A DNA stretch of 64,000 bases, taken from NCBI RefSeq assembly GCF_947077775.1, contig NZ_CAMTTE010000001.1, positions 2,446,501 to 2,510,500 on the forward strand, in the 5' to 3' direction. A model generated the notes under the pieces. It was not told the DNA's origin, did not search any database, and was given only the letters and a program-made list of their open reading frames with translations. Positions 35,915 through 45,418 of this stretch are shown here, in pieces; positions within the stretch are counted from its first letter, which is position 1, and the number at the start of each line of letters is the position of its first letter. A program made the position numbers and the translations under genes. This DNA comes from Salinibacter pepae. Lineage in GTDB: Bacteria > Bacteroidota > Rhodothermia > Rhodothermales > Salinibacteraceae.

Positions 35915-38533
35915 CTACTCGGCGGCGGTGGCCGCGTCGATCAGGTGAAGCACGTGGTCGGTGTGGGCGCGGGTCTCGGCGTTGACGCCGCGCTTGCGAT
36001 CAATCATGCGCTCGATCTCCTGCAGGCTCTGGAGGGCCGCGCTCTGGGCCACGTTGTCGTACCGGGCGTCGCCTTCCTCGCCCACCACGGTCGCCAGGGA
36101 CTCCACGTACGAGACCTGCAGGTTCTGGCGGAACGTGTTCACGTTGCCCTGCGCGTCGGCCGCAAAGACGGCGTCGGTGAGGTCGCGCATGTACGCGGCC
36201 AGCGTGTACTCGTTGCCGTAGAGGCGCGTGTCGGTCATGCGCTCCAGCACGTTCGGGTGCAAGAGGTGGGCCAGCACATTTTCCTGAATGCCGAGCACGC
36301 GGGCGTGGACCTTCGGGTCCTCCGACGCGCCGAAGAAGTTAAACCCGCGTCGCTGCGGCTGCAGGTGGCGGTAGAGCTCGTTCGGAATGATCTCGAAGGC
36401 GTCCGGTGCGAACAGGTGCTCGTTCAGGAGGTCGAGGGCCCGCTGTTGCTTCTCGAGGGGCACCGGGCGGTACGGCTCCGTGGCGCCCTCCTGCCCGATC
36501 AGCGCGCGGTCGACGTGAACGCCGCCCACGTAGCGGGAGGCGACGGCGGCCATCTGCGCGTGCTGGCCGGTCACGCTCAGGAAGGCATTCCGCAGCTCCT
36601 GGTACGACTGTCCGGGGTCCTCGTACTTCTCCAGAAGATCCCCCATCAGGTCCTCCACAAGCTGCATGCGCCCCTCGGCGTAGTCGAGCGCTTCGTTCGA
36701 CATGTCGCCAATCATCACCTCGGGGTCGATGGCCTTGCCGGGGGCGCGCATGTCGTCCGCGTCGTTCCCGAAGGCGAGCGCCGGCTCCGTGGAGCGCGAC
36801 AGGATGGCGTCGAGCTCCGTCTCGGAGGCGTCCGGCGTATAGCCGTACTCGACGGCCCACTCGTCGTAGGGACCGGGGCGGGTCGTGTAGTACTGCCCCT
36901 GATCGGCGTCCGGCGGGGCCACGTTCACGGCCGGGTAGTCCATGACCGAGCCGACGAGCCCCTCCTCCCGGGTGACCGAGGCGTCGTGCACCTCGTCGGT
37001 CGGGTGGAGCTGGGACGCCTTCATGTTGTGCTGCAGGCCCAGGGTGTGCCCCACCTCGTGCAGGGCGAGATAGTGGAGGGCCTCCTCCATGAGCTGCGTC
37101 ATCTCGCCGTTGAGGTCCGAGGGGCCGCTCTGTTCGGGGCTCGGGGCCGCGGCGGTGGGGGCCAGGGCGGCCTTGCCGAAGAGGGTATTCATGTGCAGGA
37201 AGCCGGGCAGCGTGCAGGCGTGCTTGGGCAGGGTCTTCGGCCGCTCGCTGGCGGCCTGGAGCGGCAGCCCGGTCTCCTCGAAGAGCTTGTTCTGGTTGAC
37301 CTGGTTGGTCAAGAACGCGTACTCCAGCATCACGTCCGCGCCCATGATCTGGCCCGTACGCGGGTTCACGAAGCTGGGGCCGTATCCGCTAAAGGGCGGG
37401 TTGGGGGAGGAGGTCCAGCGTAGCACGTTGTAGCGGATGTCGCCCGCGTCCCAGGAGGCGGTGTCTGGCTGCACCTTGACCTCGATCGCGTTCTTGAAGC
37501 CGGCTTCGCGGAAGGCGGTGTTCCACTCCAGCACCGCGTCGCGGATGATCGGCCGGATGCGCTCGGGGGTCGTATTCTCGATCCACCACGTGATCGGCTC
37601 CACCGGCTCGGAGAGCTCGGCGTCGGGGGTTTCCTTCTTCAGGTGCCAGCGGTTGATGAGGTCGTGGTAGGGCGTGGCGCTGGTGGAGGTCAGGTTGTCT
37701 TTCTGCTGGGTGAAGTACCCGACGCGCGGGTCGGCGAACCGGGGCTCGAAGTCGTTCTCCGGCACCTCAATGAGGCTGTGGCGCAGGGTGATCGTCACGT
37801 TGCGCGCGTCGGTCACGGCGTCGGAGCCCGGGTTGATGGGGCGCGGGTTTTCGAAGACGTAGTCGACGACCACGTCGGTATTTTTCGGATAGTTGTGGAC
37901 CCCCTCCACCTTCGACTTCTTTTGGCTCTGGCGGCCCAGCTTAAAGTCGGTAGGGGACCCTCCAGGGGTTGGAGACGGCTTGACCTGCGTGAGCGACTCG
38001 GTGAGAAACAGATCGTCGGCACTGATGAGGAGGCGGCCGGTGGAGTCGTTCTCGGCCACAATCTTCTCGACGTGGAGGACCGACGGGCTGACGTTGGCGT
38101 CCGAGGCGCGGCTGAGCGTGCTCTCGTCGTTGAAGTGGAAGTTGGTGTTCACCTCCACGAACTCGATCTGGTCGTAGTGGCGCCGGACCTTGAAGACGGT
38201 GTTGTCGCGGTAGGCCCCGCGGAAGGTGCCGGCCTCCAGCACCCCGTCGACGATGTGGGTAAAGTAGATGTACTCCTGGCCGATCTGATCAGCGTCGAGC
38301 GCCATCTGGAGCGAGCCGTCGGTCGTGTCGCGGTAGACGGTAAAGAGGCCGCCGAGCGAGTCGCTCTTGGCGATGGCCTTTTCAAAGTCGCTTTTTTCCT
38401 CGTCGGCGTTCTCGGCCTGCTGTGTCGCCGTCTGCGCCGCGGCGGACGAGTCCGTCATCTGCGCCGAGCTGCTACAGCCGGCGATGAGGAGGAGCGTGAG
38501 GGGGAGGGTCCAGAGGAAGGTACGGGGACGCAT
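35915..38533 (-). CDS. Large zinc-dependent metalloprotease lipoprotein (DUF5117/DUF4953-type)
   Basis: This is an 872-residue secreted lipoprotein: lipobox LIAGC with C20. The long N-terminal part is beta-rich (DUF5118/5117-like; DKIGQEYIYFTHI-type DQIGQEYIYFTHIVDG). The active site is HEVGHTLGLQH at 492-502, an HExxHxxxxxH metzincin-like zinc site, followed by NMKAS and the Met-turn-like SVMDYPAVN. Such proteins are common in Bacteroidota; the substrate is not established. The start MRPRTFLW is preferred because 30 more residues upstream would destroy the lipoprotein signal. It ends at a strong terminator. Confidence 0.9.
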   Translation of the reverse strand: MRPRTFLWTLPLTLLLIAGCSSSAQMTDSSAAAQTATQQAENADEEKSDFEKAIAKSDSLGGLFTVYRDTTDGSLQMALDADQIGQEYIYFTHIVDGVLEAGTFRGAYRDNTVFKVRRHYDQIEFVEVNTNFHFNDESTLSRASDANVSPSVLHVEKIVAENDSTGRLLISADDLFLTESLTQVKPSPTPGGSPTDFKLGRQSQKKSKVEGVHNYPKNTDVVVDYVFENPRPINPGSDAVTDARNVTITLRHSLIEVPENDFEPRFADPRVGYFTQQKDNLTSTSATPYHDLINRWHLKKETPDAELSEPVEPITWWIENTTPERIRPIIRDAVLEWNTAFREAGFKNAIEVKVQPDTASWDAGDIRYNVLRWTSSPNPPFSGYGPSFVNPRTGQIMGADVMLEYAFLTNQVNQNKLFEETGLPLQAASERPKTLPKHACTLPGFLHMNTLFGKAALAPTAAAPSPEQSGPSDLNGEMTQLMEEALHYLALHEVGHTLGLQHNMKASQLHPTDEVHDASVTREEGLVGSVMDYPAVNVAPPDADQGQYYTTRPGPYDEWAVEYGYTPDASETELDAILSRSTEPALAFGNDADDMRAPGKAIDPEVMIGDMSNEALDYAEGRMQLVEDLMGDLLEKYEDPGQSYQELRNAFLSVTGQHAQMAAVASRYVGGVHVDRALIGQEGATEPYRPVPLEKQQRALDLLNEHLFAPDAFEIIPNELYRHLQPQRRGFNFFGASEDPKVHARVLGIQENVLAHLLHPNVLERMTDTRLYGNEYTLAAYMRDLTDAVFAADAQGNVNTFRQNLQVSYVESLATVVGEEGDARYDNVAQSAALQSLQEIERMIDRKRGVNAETRAHTDHVLHLIDAATAAE

Positions 38534-38866
38534 GTCGAGTCGAAGGAGCTGAGTTTGGGGGAGGCTATGGAAAGGGGCGGAAAGACGACCGGTATCGCCC
38601 GCAGAGGGCGGGGCGTTTCCCACGAGCCGTACGGGGAAATTGTGGGCCTCAATTTTGGTTCCCGCCCCAACGGGTGCTAAGTAGACAAGGCGAAGGCAAA
38701 GATGTAACGCCTACGCCATGCGTCGCGGCGAGTGGGAAGGGGTGGGTGGCGAAGCATCCTGACCCTGTGGTGTGTCCCTACGGGAGGGGGATACAGATGA
38801 AGGGCTAACACGAGATTCGAAGACGGCGTCGCGCCTCCGGTTGTTACAGGGGGCGGGAAGAGGAGT
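38534..38866. other. Intergenic region upstream of the metalloprotease
   Basis: This 333-bp gap is the leader of the metalloprotease gene on the minus strand and the tail of the DUF3307 remnant. No gene, repeat or clear promoter was seen. Confidence 0.5.
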
Positions 38867-39268
38867 CTACACGAGAACCGTCAAGACCCAACGGACGAGG
38901 TAGGACAGCGTAACGGCATATGCAAAGCTTACGAGGGGTCCGATGATGATGTACTCAGCGTGTCTCCGCTGCTGCTTCCCAGTGACGTCTCCGAATCGAA
39001 ACAGCGGCTTTGCGGTCACGAGAATCCCGATAGCACTTGGGGCCCCGGCCAATACGAACACGTAGATCAAAAGGCGCTCGGCCATACCGACTGATTTGTC
39101 CGCCACGAACGAGTCCCGGCTCTTCGTCGAGTTGATCGGCATACGGCGCCACGATTTGAGCGACCGCAGGACTCCCTCCTCACACCACGAGCACAGCGCC
39201 GATAAGGACGAGGGGGATAGGTATCCAGAGAGTGCTCGTTGCCCTTGGGGATCGTTGGAAGAGGGCAA
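38867..39268 (-). pseudogene. DUF3307-family remnant (N-terminus missing, frameshifted)
   Basis: The last 72 codons (from 39085, MAERLLIYVFVLAG) read like the C-terminal membrane part of DUF3307 proteins: IGILVTAKPLFRFGD, then EYIIIGPLVSFAYAV. Just upstream, homologous pieces continue in other frames: PYADQLDEEPGLVRGGQIS in one and a hydrophobic WIPIPLVLIGAVLVV in another, ending in a stop. So about 110 C-terminal residues survive with at least one or two frameshifts, and the N-terminal half is gone. DUF3307 is a frequent partner of SatD, which lies immediately upstream here. Confidence 0.6.
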
Positions 39269-39279
39269 GGGGGGAGAGG

Positions 39280-39961
39280 TCAGGTGTCGTCTGCGATCAC
39301 GTCAATGAGTTGACGGAAGGTGGAGGCTGTGCGCTCTACTTGCGACCAGTTGGCCCGCTGGAGATGCCGATTGACCGACTGACGAGTGATCGGCTCAGGT
39401 GACCACCCATCGGCGACGGCTTGTTGCGTGACGGATCTTTCGGTTCCGACGCCTCGAAGCATACCGGCCACGGCCCGGGCCTGCGCCTCCGTCCACTCGT
39501 GTAGAAGGAGATCCATCAGCTCAAACAGACTCTTCACCGCAAGGGAGCTGGTGATTGACTCCGACTTCGGAAGGACACACACGGCCCAGCAATCGTCGTC
39601 GAGCGTGTCCAATGCCCGTCCGGACTGTCGGAAGGCGGCCCCATCACTTTCGCTTAGGTTTTCGTCGGACACAAAGTCGACTGTATCCACCGCGACCGCA
39701 AATCGGGAGCGCAGGCCCCTCGCACAGAGGCAGGTCCAGAAATGAAGGACGCGCGGAAGCGCCTGCGACGGATCCGCGATGTAGCACTGCCATCCATCGC
39801 CCCCCCACAATCGCCAGATCATACGGAAATGCGTCTGGGCCTGCCTCTCTCGCCGCCACATAGGCCGTGCGGACCCGCTCCGGCAGATGACGCCGCTCGC
39901 CCGCCGATAAGTCTGACGATGCGATAATGTCCCCCGTAGCAACCGCGTGTAGGTCGGACAT
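39280..39961 (-). pseudogene. SatD-family protein, frameshifted at a G7 tract
   Basis: The start MSDLHAVATGDIIASSDLS (ATG 39961) matches the SatD N-terminus. Its frame stays correct to AIVGG at the seven-G run (C run 39800-39806 on the plus strand) and then breaks. The natural continuation GGDGWQCYIADPSQAL is in the next frame and runs to the stop at 39280. One base change in the tract restores ~226 residues. The C-terminal part (RSVTQQAVADGWSPEPITRQSVNRHLQ region, key residues TQQAVADG and SVNRHL) resembles a helix-turn-helix. A palindrome lies just upstream. Confidence 0.72.
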
Positions 39962-39971
39962 GACTGCGTTA

Positions 39972-40024
39972 TTGTAAGCCGAAAACATCTTCTATCCATA
40001 GAAGAAGCCTATAATGGCTTACAA
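39972..40024 (-). promoter_or_regulatory. Nested palindrome before satD
   Basis: TTGTAAGCC (39972-39980) and GGCTTACAA (40016-40024) form a perfect 9-bp inverted repeat enclosing a second perfect one, CTTCTAT-CC-ATAGAAG (39989-40004). Reading on the minus strand, AAGCC-ATTATA-GGCTT adds a third, overlapping symmetry. The set lies 11-63 bp upstream of the satD ATG and is AT-rich. It is a strong candidate operator/promoter for the SatD unit. Confidence 0.6.
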
Positions 40025-40094
40025 GCACAATCGATCTCTAGGTGGAAGCAGTCTCCCTGATATCTTTCAATGCAAAATGCCCGATGCAAAACGC

Positions 40095-43043
40095 TCACCG
40101 CAGCACGTCCCGCAGAAACCGACCGGTGTGGCTTTCCTCGCACGCCGCCACCTCCTCCGGCGTCCCCGCCACCACGACCTCACCCCCGTCGTCGCCGCCC
40201 TCCGGGCCGAGGTCGATCACGTGGTCGGCGTACTTCACCACGTCGAGGTTGTGCTCGATGATAAGAACCGAGTGGCCGCTCTCGACCAACTGTTCGAAGG
40301 CGCTGAGCAGCTTCCGGATGTCGTCGAAGTGGAGCCCGGTCGTCGGCTCGTCGAAGATGTAGAGCGTGCGGTCCGAGGCGCGGCCGCTGAGGTGGCTGGC
40401 GAGCTTGATGCGCTGGGCCTCTCCGCCGCTCAGCGTCGTCGACGGCTGGCCGAGCGTAAGGTAGCCGAGCCCAATGTCCTGTAGGACCTCCAGCTTGTTG
40501 ATGATTGCCCGCTCGCCCTCGAAGAAGTCGGCGGCCTCGTCGACGGTCATGTCCAGCACGTCGGCTATGTTCTTGCCGTCGTACGTGACGTTGAGCACCT
40601 CTTTCTTGTAGCGCTGGCCGTTGCAGGCCTCGCACTCCAGGTAGAGGTCGGCGAGAAACTGCATCTCCACCTTCACCACGCCCTGCCCCTCGCACTCCTC
40701 GCAGCGCCCGCCCTTCGTGTTGAAGCTGAAGGTGCCCCGGTCGTAGCCGTGCACCTGCGACTGCCGCGTCTGGGCGAAGAGCTTGCGGATGCCGTCGAAG
40801 GCGTTCGTGTAGGTGGCGGGGTTGGAACGGGGCGAGCGCCCGATGGACGACTGGTCGACCATCTCTACGGCGTCGACGTTCTCGTGGCCGCGGATTGTGT
40901 CGTGGGCGCCCACCTTGCCGTCCCCGCTGCCGCCCTTGCGGCGGTGCAGGCCCTCGAAGAGCGTCTGGTTCGTGAGGGTCGACTTGCCGGAGCCCGAGAC
41001 GCCCGTGACGCACACGATCTGGCCGAGCGGGATCTCCACGTCGACGTGTTTGAGGTTGTGCTGCCGGGCGTTCTCGATCACGAGCGTGTCGTCCGGGTCG
41101 ACCGGGCGGCGCGCGTCGGGGACCGGCACCTCCTTCCGGCCGCTCAGGTACTGGCCGGTGAGCGAGCCCTCGGCCTCCAAAATCTCGTCGTAGGGGCCCT
41201 GAAAGACGACCTCGCCCCCGAAGGCCCCGGAGGCGGGCCCGAGGTCCACGAGCTGGTCCGCCGCCTCCATGGTGACCGGGTCGTGCTCCACCACCAGCAC
41301 CGTATTGCCGAGGTCGCGCAGGCGCTGCAGGATGTCGATGAGGCGCTCGTTGTCGCGGGGATGGAGGCCCACCGTCGGCTCGTCGAGCACGTAGAGGGAG
41401 CCCACGAGCGAGGACCCGAGCGAGGTGGACAGGTTGATGCGCTGCGTCTCCCCGCCGCTGAGGGTTTGGGCGAGGCGGTCGAGCGTGAGGTAGTCGAGCC
41501 CCACGTCCACGAGGTAGCGGCTCCGTTCGCGCAGCTCCTCCATCACCCGCCCGGCCACCTCCTGCTCGTAGTCGGTCAGCTCCAGGGCCTCAAAGTAGTC
41601 CCGGGCGGCCCGCGTCGTCATCGCGCAGATCTCGCCGATGTGCTTCTGCTCCACGGCGTCGCCGCCCACCTTCACGTACAGGGCGTCGTCGCACAGGCGG
41701 TGGCCGCCGCAGTCCGGGCACTCCGAGTAGCCGCGGAAGCGGGCGCGGAAGATGCGGTAGTGACGCTTGTACGAGTTCTCCTCCAGAAACGCGAAGAAGC
41801 CGTGCAGGCCGATGTAGTTGTCCGTGCCCTCCCACACGAGGTCCCGCTCCCAGTCCGCCAGCTCGTGGTAGGGGCAGTCGATGTCGAGCCCCACGTCGGC
41901 CGCCACGGCAATCAGGTCCTTGAAGTGCGTGCCCCACTTGTCGCCCCGGAACGGCGCGAGGGCGCCGTCCCGGATCGAGAGCTGCTTGTTCGGGACAATC
42001 AGGTCCTCGTCGAGCCCCGGCACGCGCCCGAAGCCCTGGCAGGTGGGGCAGGCGCCGACCGGGCTGTTGAAGCTAAAGAGCTGCGGTGTCGGCTCCTCAA
42101 AGCGCATCCCGTCGCGCTCGAAGTGCGCGCTGAACTCAAACAGAGGAATGGGGCCCTGATGCTGCGAGGCGTCCGGGTGGGCGGTCTCGTCGTAGCCGCC
42201 GCGGGGGGCGGGAATGACGGTGCAGTAGCCGTCCCCCTCGTCGAAGGCCTGCTCCACGGACTCGGCGATGCGGGAGCGGGTGTCCGCGTCGCCCGTCCTC
42301 ACCTTGAGGCGGTCGATGAGGACGCGCAGCCGAGCGCGGCCGTAGTGGTTGACGCTGCTGGGGGCCTCCTGGTTGAGGTCGAGAAGCTCGGGGGCCTGTC
42401 CCTTTTCTGCCTGCCGCTCGGTGGGCAGCCGCAGGATGCGGTAGAAGCCCCGCTCGCGGAGGCTCGTGAGCTGGTCGCGCAGGGCCATGTCCGCGTGCTC
42501 CGGGATGGGGGCGCAGAGGTAGAACCGCTCCCCGTCGTCCAGCGCGTCGTCGACCCGGTCCGCCACGTCGTGCGGCGTGTCCGTGCTCACCGGCTCGCCG
42601 CTCACCGGCGAGTAGGTGGTGCCGATGCGGGCGAAGAGGAGGCGGAGGTGGTCGTAGATCTCCGTCTGCGTGGCGACGGTCGAGCGCGGGTTCTTGCCCG
42701 AGGTCTTCTGCTCGATGGCGATGGCCGGGGCGAGGCCCGTAATCAGATCCGCCTCCGGCTTGTCCATCCGCTCCAGGAACTGGCGGGCGTAGGCGCTCAG
42801 GCTTTCCACGTAGCGGCGCTGGCCCTCCGCGTAGATCGTGTCGAAGCAGAGGCTCGACTTGCCGGAGCCGGACGGGCCGGTGAAGACGATGAGCTCGTTG
42901 CGCGGCAGGTCGAGGTCGATGTCCTTCAGGTTGTGCTGCCGGGCCCCGCGGATCACGATGTGGTCCTGCGCCGACTCGCGGGCGGTGACCGACGCGTTGG
43001 CGATGACGGGGTCCTGCGTGGGAAGGCGTTCGGTGGTGGGCAT
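40095..43043 (-). CDS. uvrA: Excinuclease ABC subunit A
   Basis: This is the 982-residue DNA damage-recognition ATPase of nucleotide excision repair. The first Walker A is FTGPSGSGKSSL and the second GVSGSGKSTL; both ABC signatures (LSGGETQRI and LSGGEAQRIKLA) and DEPTVGLHP/DEPTTGLH are present. Zinc fingers CPTCQGFG...CPDCGGHRL and CEECEGQG...CEACNGQRY are intact. MPTTERLP at 43043 is chosen over an in-frame start 84 codons upstream that adds basic, non-homologous sequence. The gene stands alone. Confidence 0.97.
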   Translation of the reverse strand: MPTTERLPTQDPVIANASVTARESAQDHIVIRGARQHNLKDIDLDLPRNELIVFTGPSGSGKSSLCFDTIYAEGQRRYVESLSAYARQFLERMDKPEADLITGLAPAIAIEQKTSGKNPRSTVATQTEIYDHLRLLFARIGTTYSPVSGEPVSTDTPHDVADRVDDALDDGERFYLCAPIPEHADMALRDQLTSLRERGFYRILRLPTERQAEKGQAPELLDLNQEAPSSVNHYGRARLRVLIDRLKVRTGDADTRSRIAESVEQAFDEGDGYCTVIPAPRGGYDETAHPDASQHQGPIPLFEFSAHFERDGMRFEEPTPQLFSFNSPVGACPTCQGFGRVPGLDEDLIVPNKQLSIRDGALAPFRGDKWGTHFKDLIAVAADVGLDIDCPYHELADWERDLVWEGTDNYIGLHGFFAFLEENSYKRHYRIFRARFRGYSECPDCGGHRLCDDALYVKVGGDAVEQKHIGEICAMTTRAARDYFEALELTDYEQEVAGRVMEELRERSRYLVDVGLDYLTLDRLAQTLSGGETQRINLSTSLGSSLVGSLYVLDEPTVGLHPRDNERLIDILQRLRDLGNTVLVVEHDPVTMEAADQLVDLGPASGAFGGEVVFQGPYDEILEAEGSLTGQYLSGRKEVPVPDARRPVDPDDTLVIENARQHNLKHVDVEIPLGQIVCVTGVSGSGKSTLTNQTLFEGLHRRKGGSGDGKVGAHDTIRGHENVDAVEMVDQSSIGRSPRSNPATYTNAFDGIRKLFAQTRQSQVHGYDRGTFSFNTKGGRCEECEGQGVVKVEMQFLADLYLECEACNGQRYKKEVLNVTYDGKNIADVLDMTVDEAADFFEGERAIINKLEVLQDIGLGYLTLGQPSTTLSGGEAQRIKLASHLSGRASDRTLYIFDEPTTGLHFDDIRKLLSAFEQLVESGHSVLIIEHNLDVVKYADHVIDLGPEGGDDGGEVVVAGTPEEVAACEESHTGRFLRDVLR

Positions 43044-43327
43044 TGCGGGTGGGGCGTATGGGTGTGTCGGGGAGGCCTGTAGGGCGAGATGCGGTCCGGT
43101 AGCGCGGTGCCTGAGGAGATTAGGGAACGATTGAACGTAGTGGCAACGGGACTTGTATGCCACGCGGAAGCGATTGATGCCTGCTCGTCCGTTCAGAAAT
43201 GATATCCGCGTAACCCATGTGCCCTTCACGTTACGGGCGGGAACGGCGAGAGGGGGGGAGCGTGCAGAACTTCTCACAACAAGTGCGTTCCTCACGGCCC
43301 CTCATGTCCAGCCCCCCTGTCATTCCG

Positions 43328-44497
43328 ATGCGTACCCTCGTCGGCCTCCTCGCGCTCGTTCTTTGCGCCTGTACCCCCGGGAACGGGTCGGAGGCGCCCG
43401 AAGCCCGTTCGTCGTCTCCAGACAAGGAGGTCGTCCTCGAGCGCGTCGAGTCGGAGGAGGAGACGTTTCAGGTCGTAGAAATGGTTGAGGACCTGGAGCA
43501 CGCCTGGGCGGTCGACTGGCTCCCCGACGGGCGGATGCTCGTCACCGAGCGGCCCGGCCGCATGCTTCTCGTCGACGGCGACGGCCGCACCCAACTCACC
43601 AACGTCCCGGAGGTATGGGCCCAAAACCAGGGCGGGCTGCTCGACGTGCGCGTCGCGCCGAACTACGAGGACAGCGGCTGGATCTACGTTACGCACTCCG
43701 TGAAAGACGGGGACACGGGCGGCACGGTGCTCTCGCGGGCGAAGCTTGACGGCACGTCGCTCACCGACGTGGAGGAGCTCTACCGGCAGACCCCCTTCCT
43801 GGAACCGGACTACCACTTCGGGTCCCGCATCGCATTCCTCGACGACGGCACCCTGGTCGTCTCGATGGGCGAGCGGGGGCAGCGGCGCGAGCGCACCGTC
43901 GACATCCCCACGCCCACCACGTCGGTCGGCACGACGGTCCGCCTCAACATGGACGGGTCGGTGCCCGCCGACAATCCGTTCGTGGGGACCGACGAGGGCC
44001 TCGACGAGGTCTACGCCTACGGCCACCGCAACCAGCAGGGCATGGCCATCCACCCCGAGACGGGCGCGATCTGGCAGCACGAGCACGGGCCGCACGGCGG
44101 GGATGAGCTCAACCTCGTAGAGGGCGGCAACAACTACGGGTGGCCGGCCGTCTCGTACGGCGACGCCTACACCGACCAGTCGCCCATCGGCGGCACCACG
44201 GCGCCGGGCATCACCGACCCGGTCGAGTACTGGGACCCGTCGCCCGCCCTCTCCGGCATGGCGTTCTACACCGGCGACCAGTTCCCGAACTGGGAGGGCG
44301 ACCTCTTCATGGGGGCGCTCGCCCACCAGAAGGCGATGCGCGTGGAGCTCGACGGCGAGGACGTGTCGGACCAGGAGGAACTGCTGCGCGCCGAGCTGGG
44401 CCGCATCCGGGACGTGGCGACGGGGCCGGACGGATACCTGTACCTCCTCACCGACGCGCCGGAGGGCGGGCTCTACCGGCTGGAGCCGGCGGAGTAG
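43328..44497 (+). CDS. PQQ-dependent sugar dehydrogenase-like lipoprotein
   Basis: This is a 389-residue six-bladed propeller protein of the soluble glucose dehydrogenase/YliI (Asd) group. A short lipoprotein signal (MRTLVGLLALVLCAC) precedes an acidic linker. Family motifs: LEHAWAVDWLPDGRMLVTERPG, GGLLDVRVAPNYEDSG, GHRNQQGMAIHPETG, WQHEHGPHGGDELN and NNYGWPAVSYG, including the catalytic-histidine and calcium-site regions. It oxidises aldose sugars in the periplasm, probably with PQQ, although PQQ supply was not seen here. ATG 43304 is an alternative start. Confidence 0.92.
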   Translation: MRTLVGLLALVLCACTPGNGSEAPEARSSSPDKEVVLERVESEEETFQVVEMVEDLEHAWAVDWLPDGRMLVTERPGRMLLVDGDGRTQLTNVPEVWAQNQGGLLDVRVAPNYEDSGWIYVTHSVKDGDTGGTVLSRAKLDGTSLTDVEELYRQTPFLEPDYHFGSRIAFLDDGTLVVSMGERGQRRERTVDIPTPTTSVGTTVRLNMDGSVPADNPFVGTDEGLDEVYAYGHRNQQGMAIHPETGAIWQHEHGPHGGDELNLVEGGNNYGWPAVSYGDAYTDQSPIGGTTAPGITDPVEYWDPSPALSGMAFYTGDQFPNWEGDLFMGALAHQKAMRVELDGEDVSDQEELLRAELGRIRDVATGPDGYLYLLTDAPEGGLYRLEPAE

Positions 44498-44557
44498 CGA
44501 GCGACCGTCCGGGCCGGCGCGACGGCTCCGTTCGGGCCGCGGGAGGGGCGTCCGTGC

Positions 44558-45379
44558 TCATCGGGTCCGAGAACCGGGGCGCAGCGCCCGCAGCAGCACG
44601 CCGCCGACAAGGACGCAACCGACCCCGATGGGAGCCCGGAGGAGAAGCGGCATCCAGGTGGTTGACGGGCCGACCACCACGGCCCCGGCGGTGGCGGCGG
44701 AGAGGGATAGCATGCAGGCGGCGCCCGCTACGGCCCAGAGCGTGGCCCACACGTAGCCCCACGGACGGCCCCGCCAGAGCCACGCCCCGGCCAGGAGCGC
44801 CACCGGCACCACCATCGTCAGGTCGAGGGCGGCGATCAGGTCCGTGTGCAGCCCGATCGCATCGAGGGTCGCCGGCACCCGTCCAGTGGCGACGTACCGC
44901 AGCGAAAGCGCCGCGTAGCCCCCGCCCAGCGCAACGGCCACGAGCATCATAAACCCGCTGATCCACGGGGTGGGAAGGCCCGGCTGCACCCGCCGGTGCA
45001 GGGCGGGTGCGTCGATCGACAGGAGGCCGAACACCAGCGCCACGCCGGAAAGCGCAACCAGGGCGGCGTAGACGAGGAAGAGGCTGTTGACCGCGGCCCC
45101 GAAGAGGTATAACGCGGAGTTGTACAGCGAGTAGGCGAGCAGGCCCATCCACACGAGGAGCGCCCGCCGGGACCCGCCCCAGGTGCCCAGCAGGGCGACC
45201 CCCAGCAGCGGCGTCGCCACGACGAGGGTCACGAGGTCGCTCCCGTACCAGCGTGCCGCGACCAGTGCGTTGTCCCGGTACAGGTCGTGGGCAAACAGGC
45301 CGGCCCCCGACGACAGGGCCATCAGGAGGACAACGGCCACGGAGAGGCGCCCGGCAATTCGGCGGGAGGCGGAGTTCAT
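44558..45379 (-). CDS. Hypothetical integral membrane protein
   Basis: This is a 273-residue protein with about seven hydrophobic helices (first at residues ~10-30; others at SDLVTLVVATPLLGVALLG, LVYAALVALSGVALVFGLL and WISGFMMLVAVALGGGYAA). No catalytic motif was recognised. Its gene is 39 bp downstream of an M23-like peptidase gene on the same strand and may be co-transcribed with it. Confidence 0.75.
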   Translation of the reverse strand: MNSASRRIAGRLSVAVVLLMALSSGAGLFAHDLYRDNALVAARWYGSDLVTLVVATPLLGVALLGTWGGSRRALLVWMGLLAYSLYNSALYLFGAAVNSLFLVYAALVALSGVALVFGLLSIDAPALHRRVQPGLPTPWISGFMMLVAVALGGGYAALSLRYVATGRVPATLDAIGLHTDLIAALDLTMVVPVALLAGAWLWRGRPWGYVWATLWAVAGAACMLSLSAATAGAVVVGPSTTWMPLLLRAPIGVGCVLVGGVLLRALRPGSRTR

Positions 45380-45418
45380 GGTCGCTACAGAGGAGTGGAA
45401 CGGAACGGCTTGCTTCTC

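Noticed and set aside
40749-43082. 777-codon open frame opposite uvrA
   Set aside because: It is antisense to uvrA with no recognisable domain.
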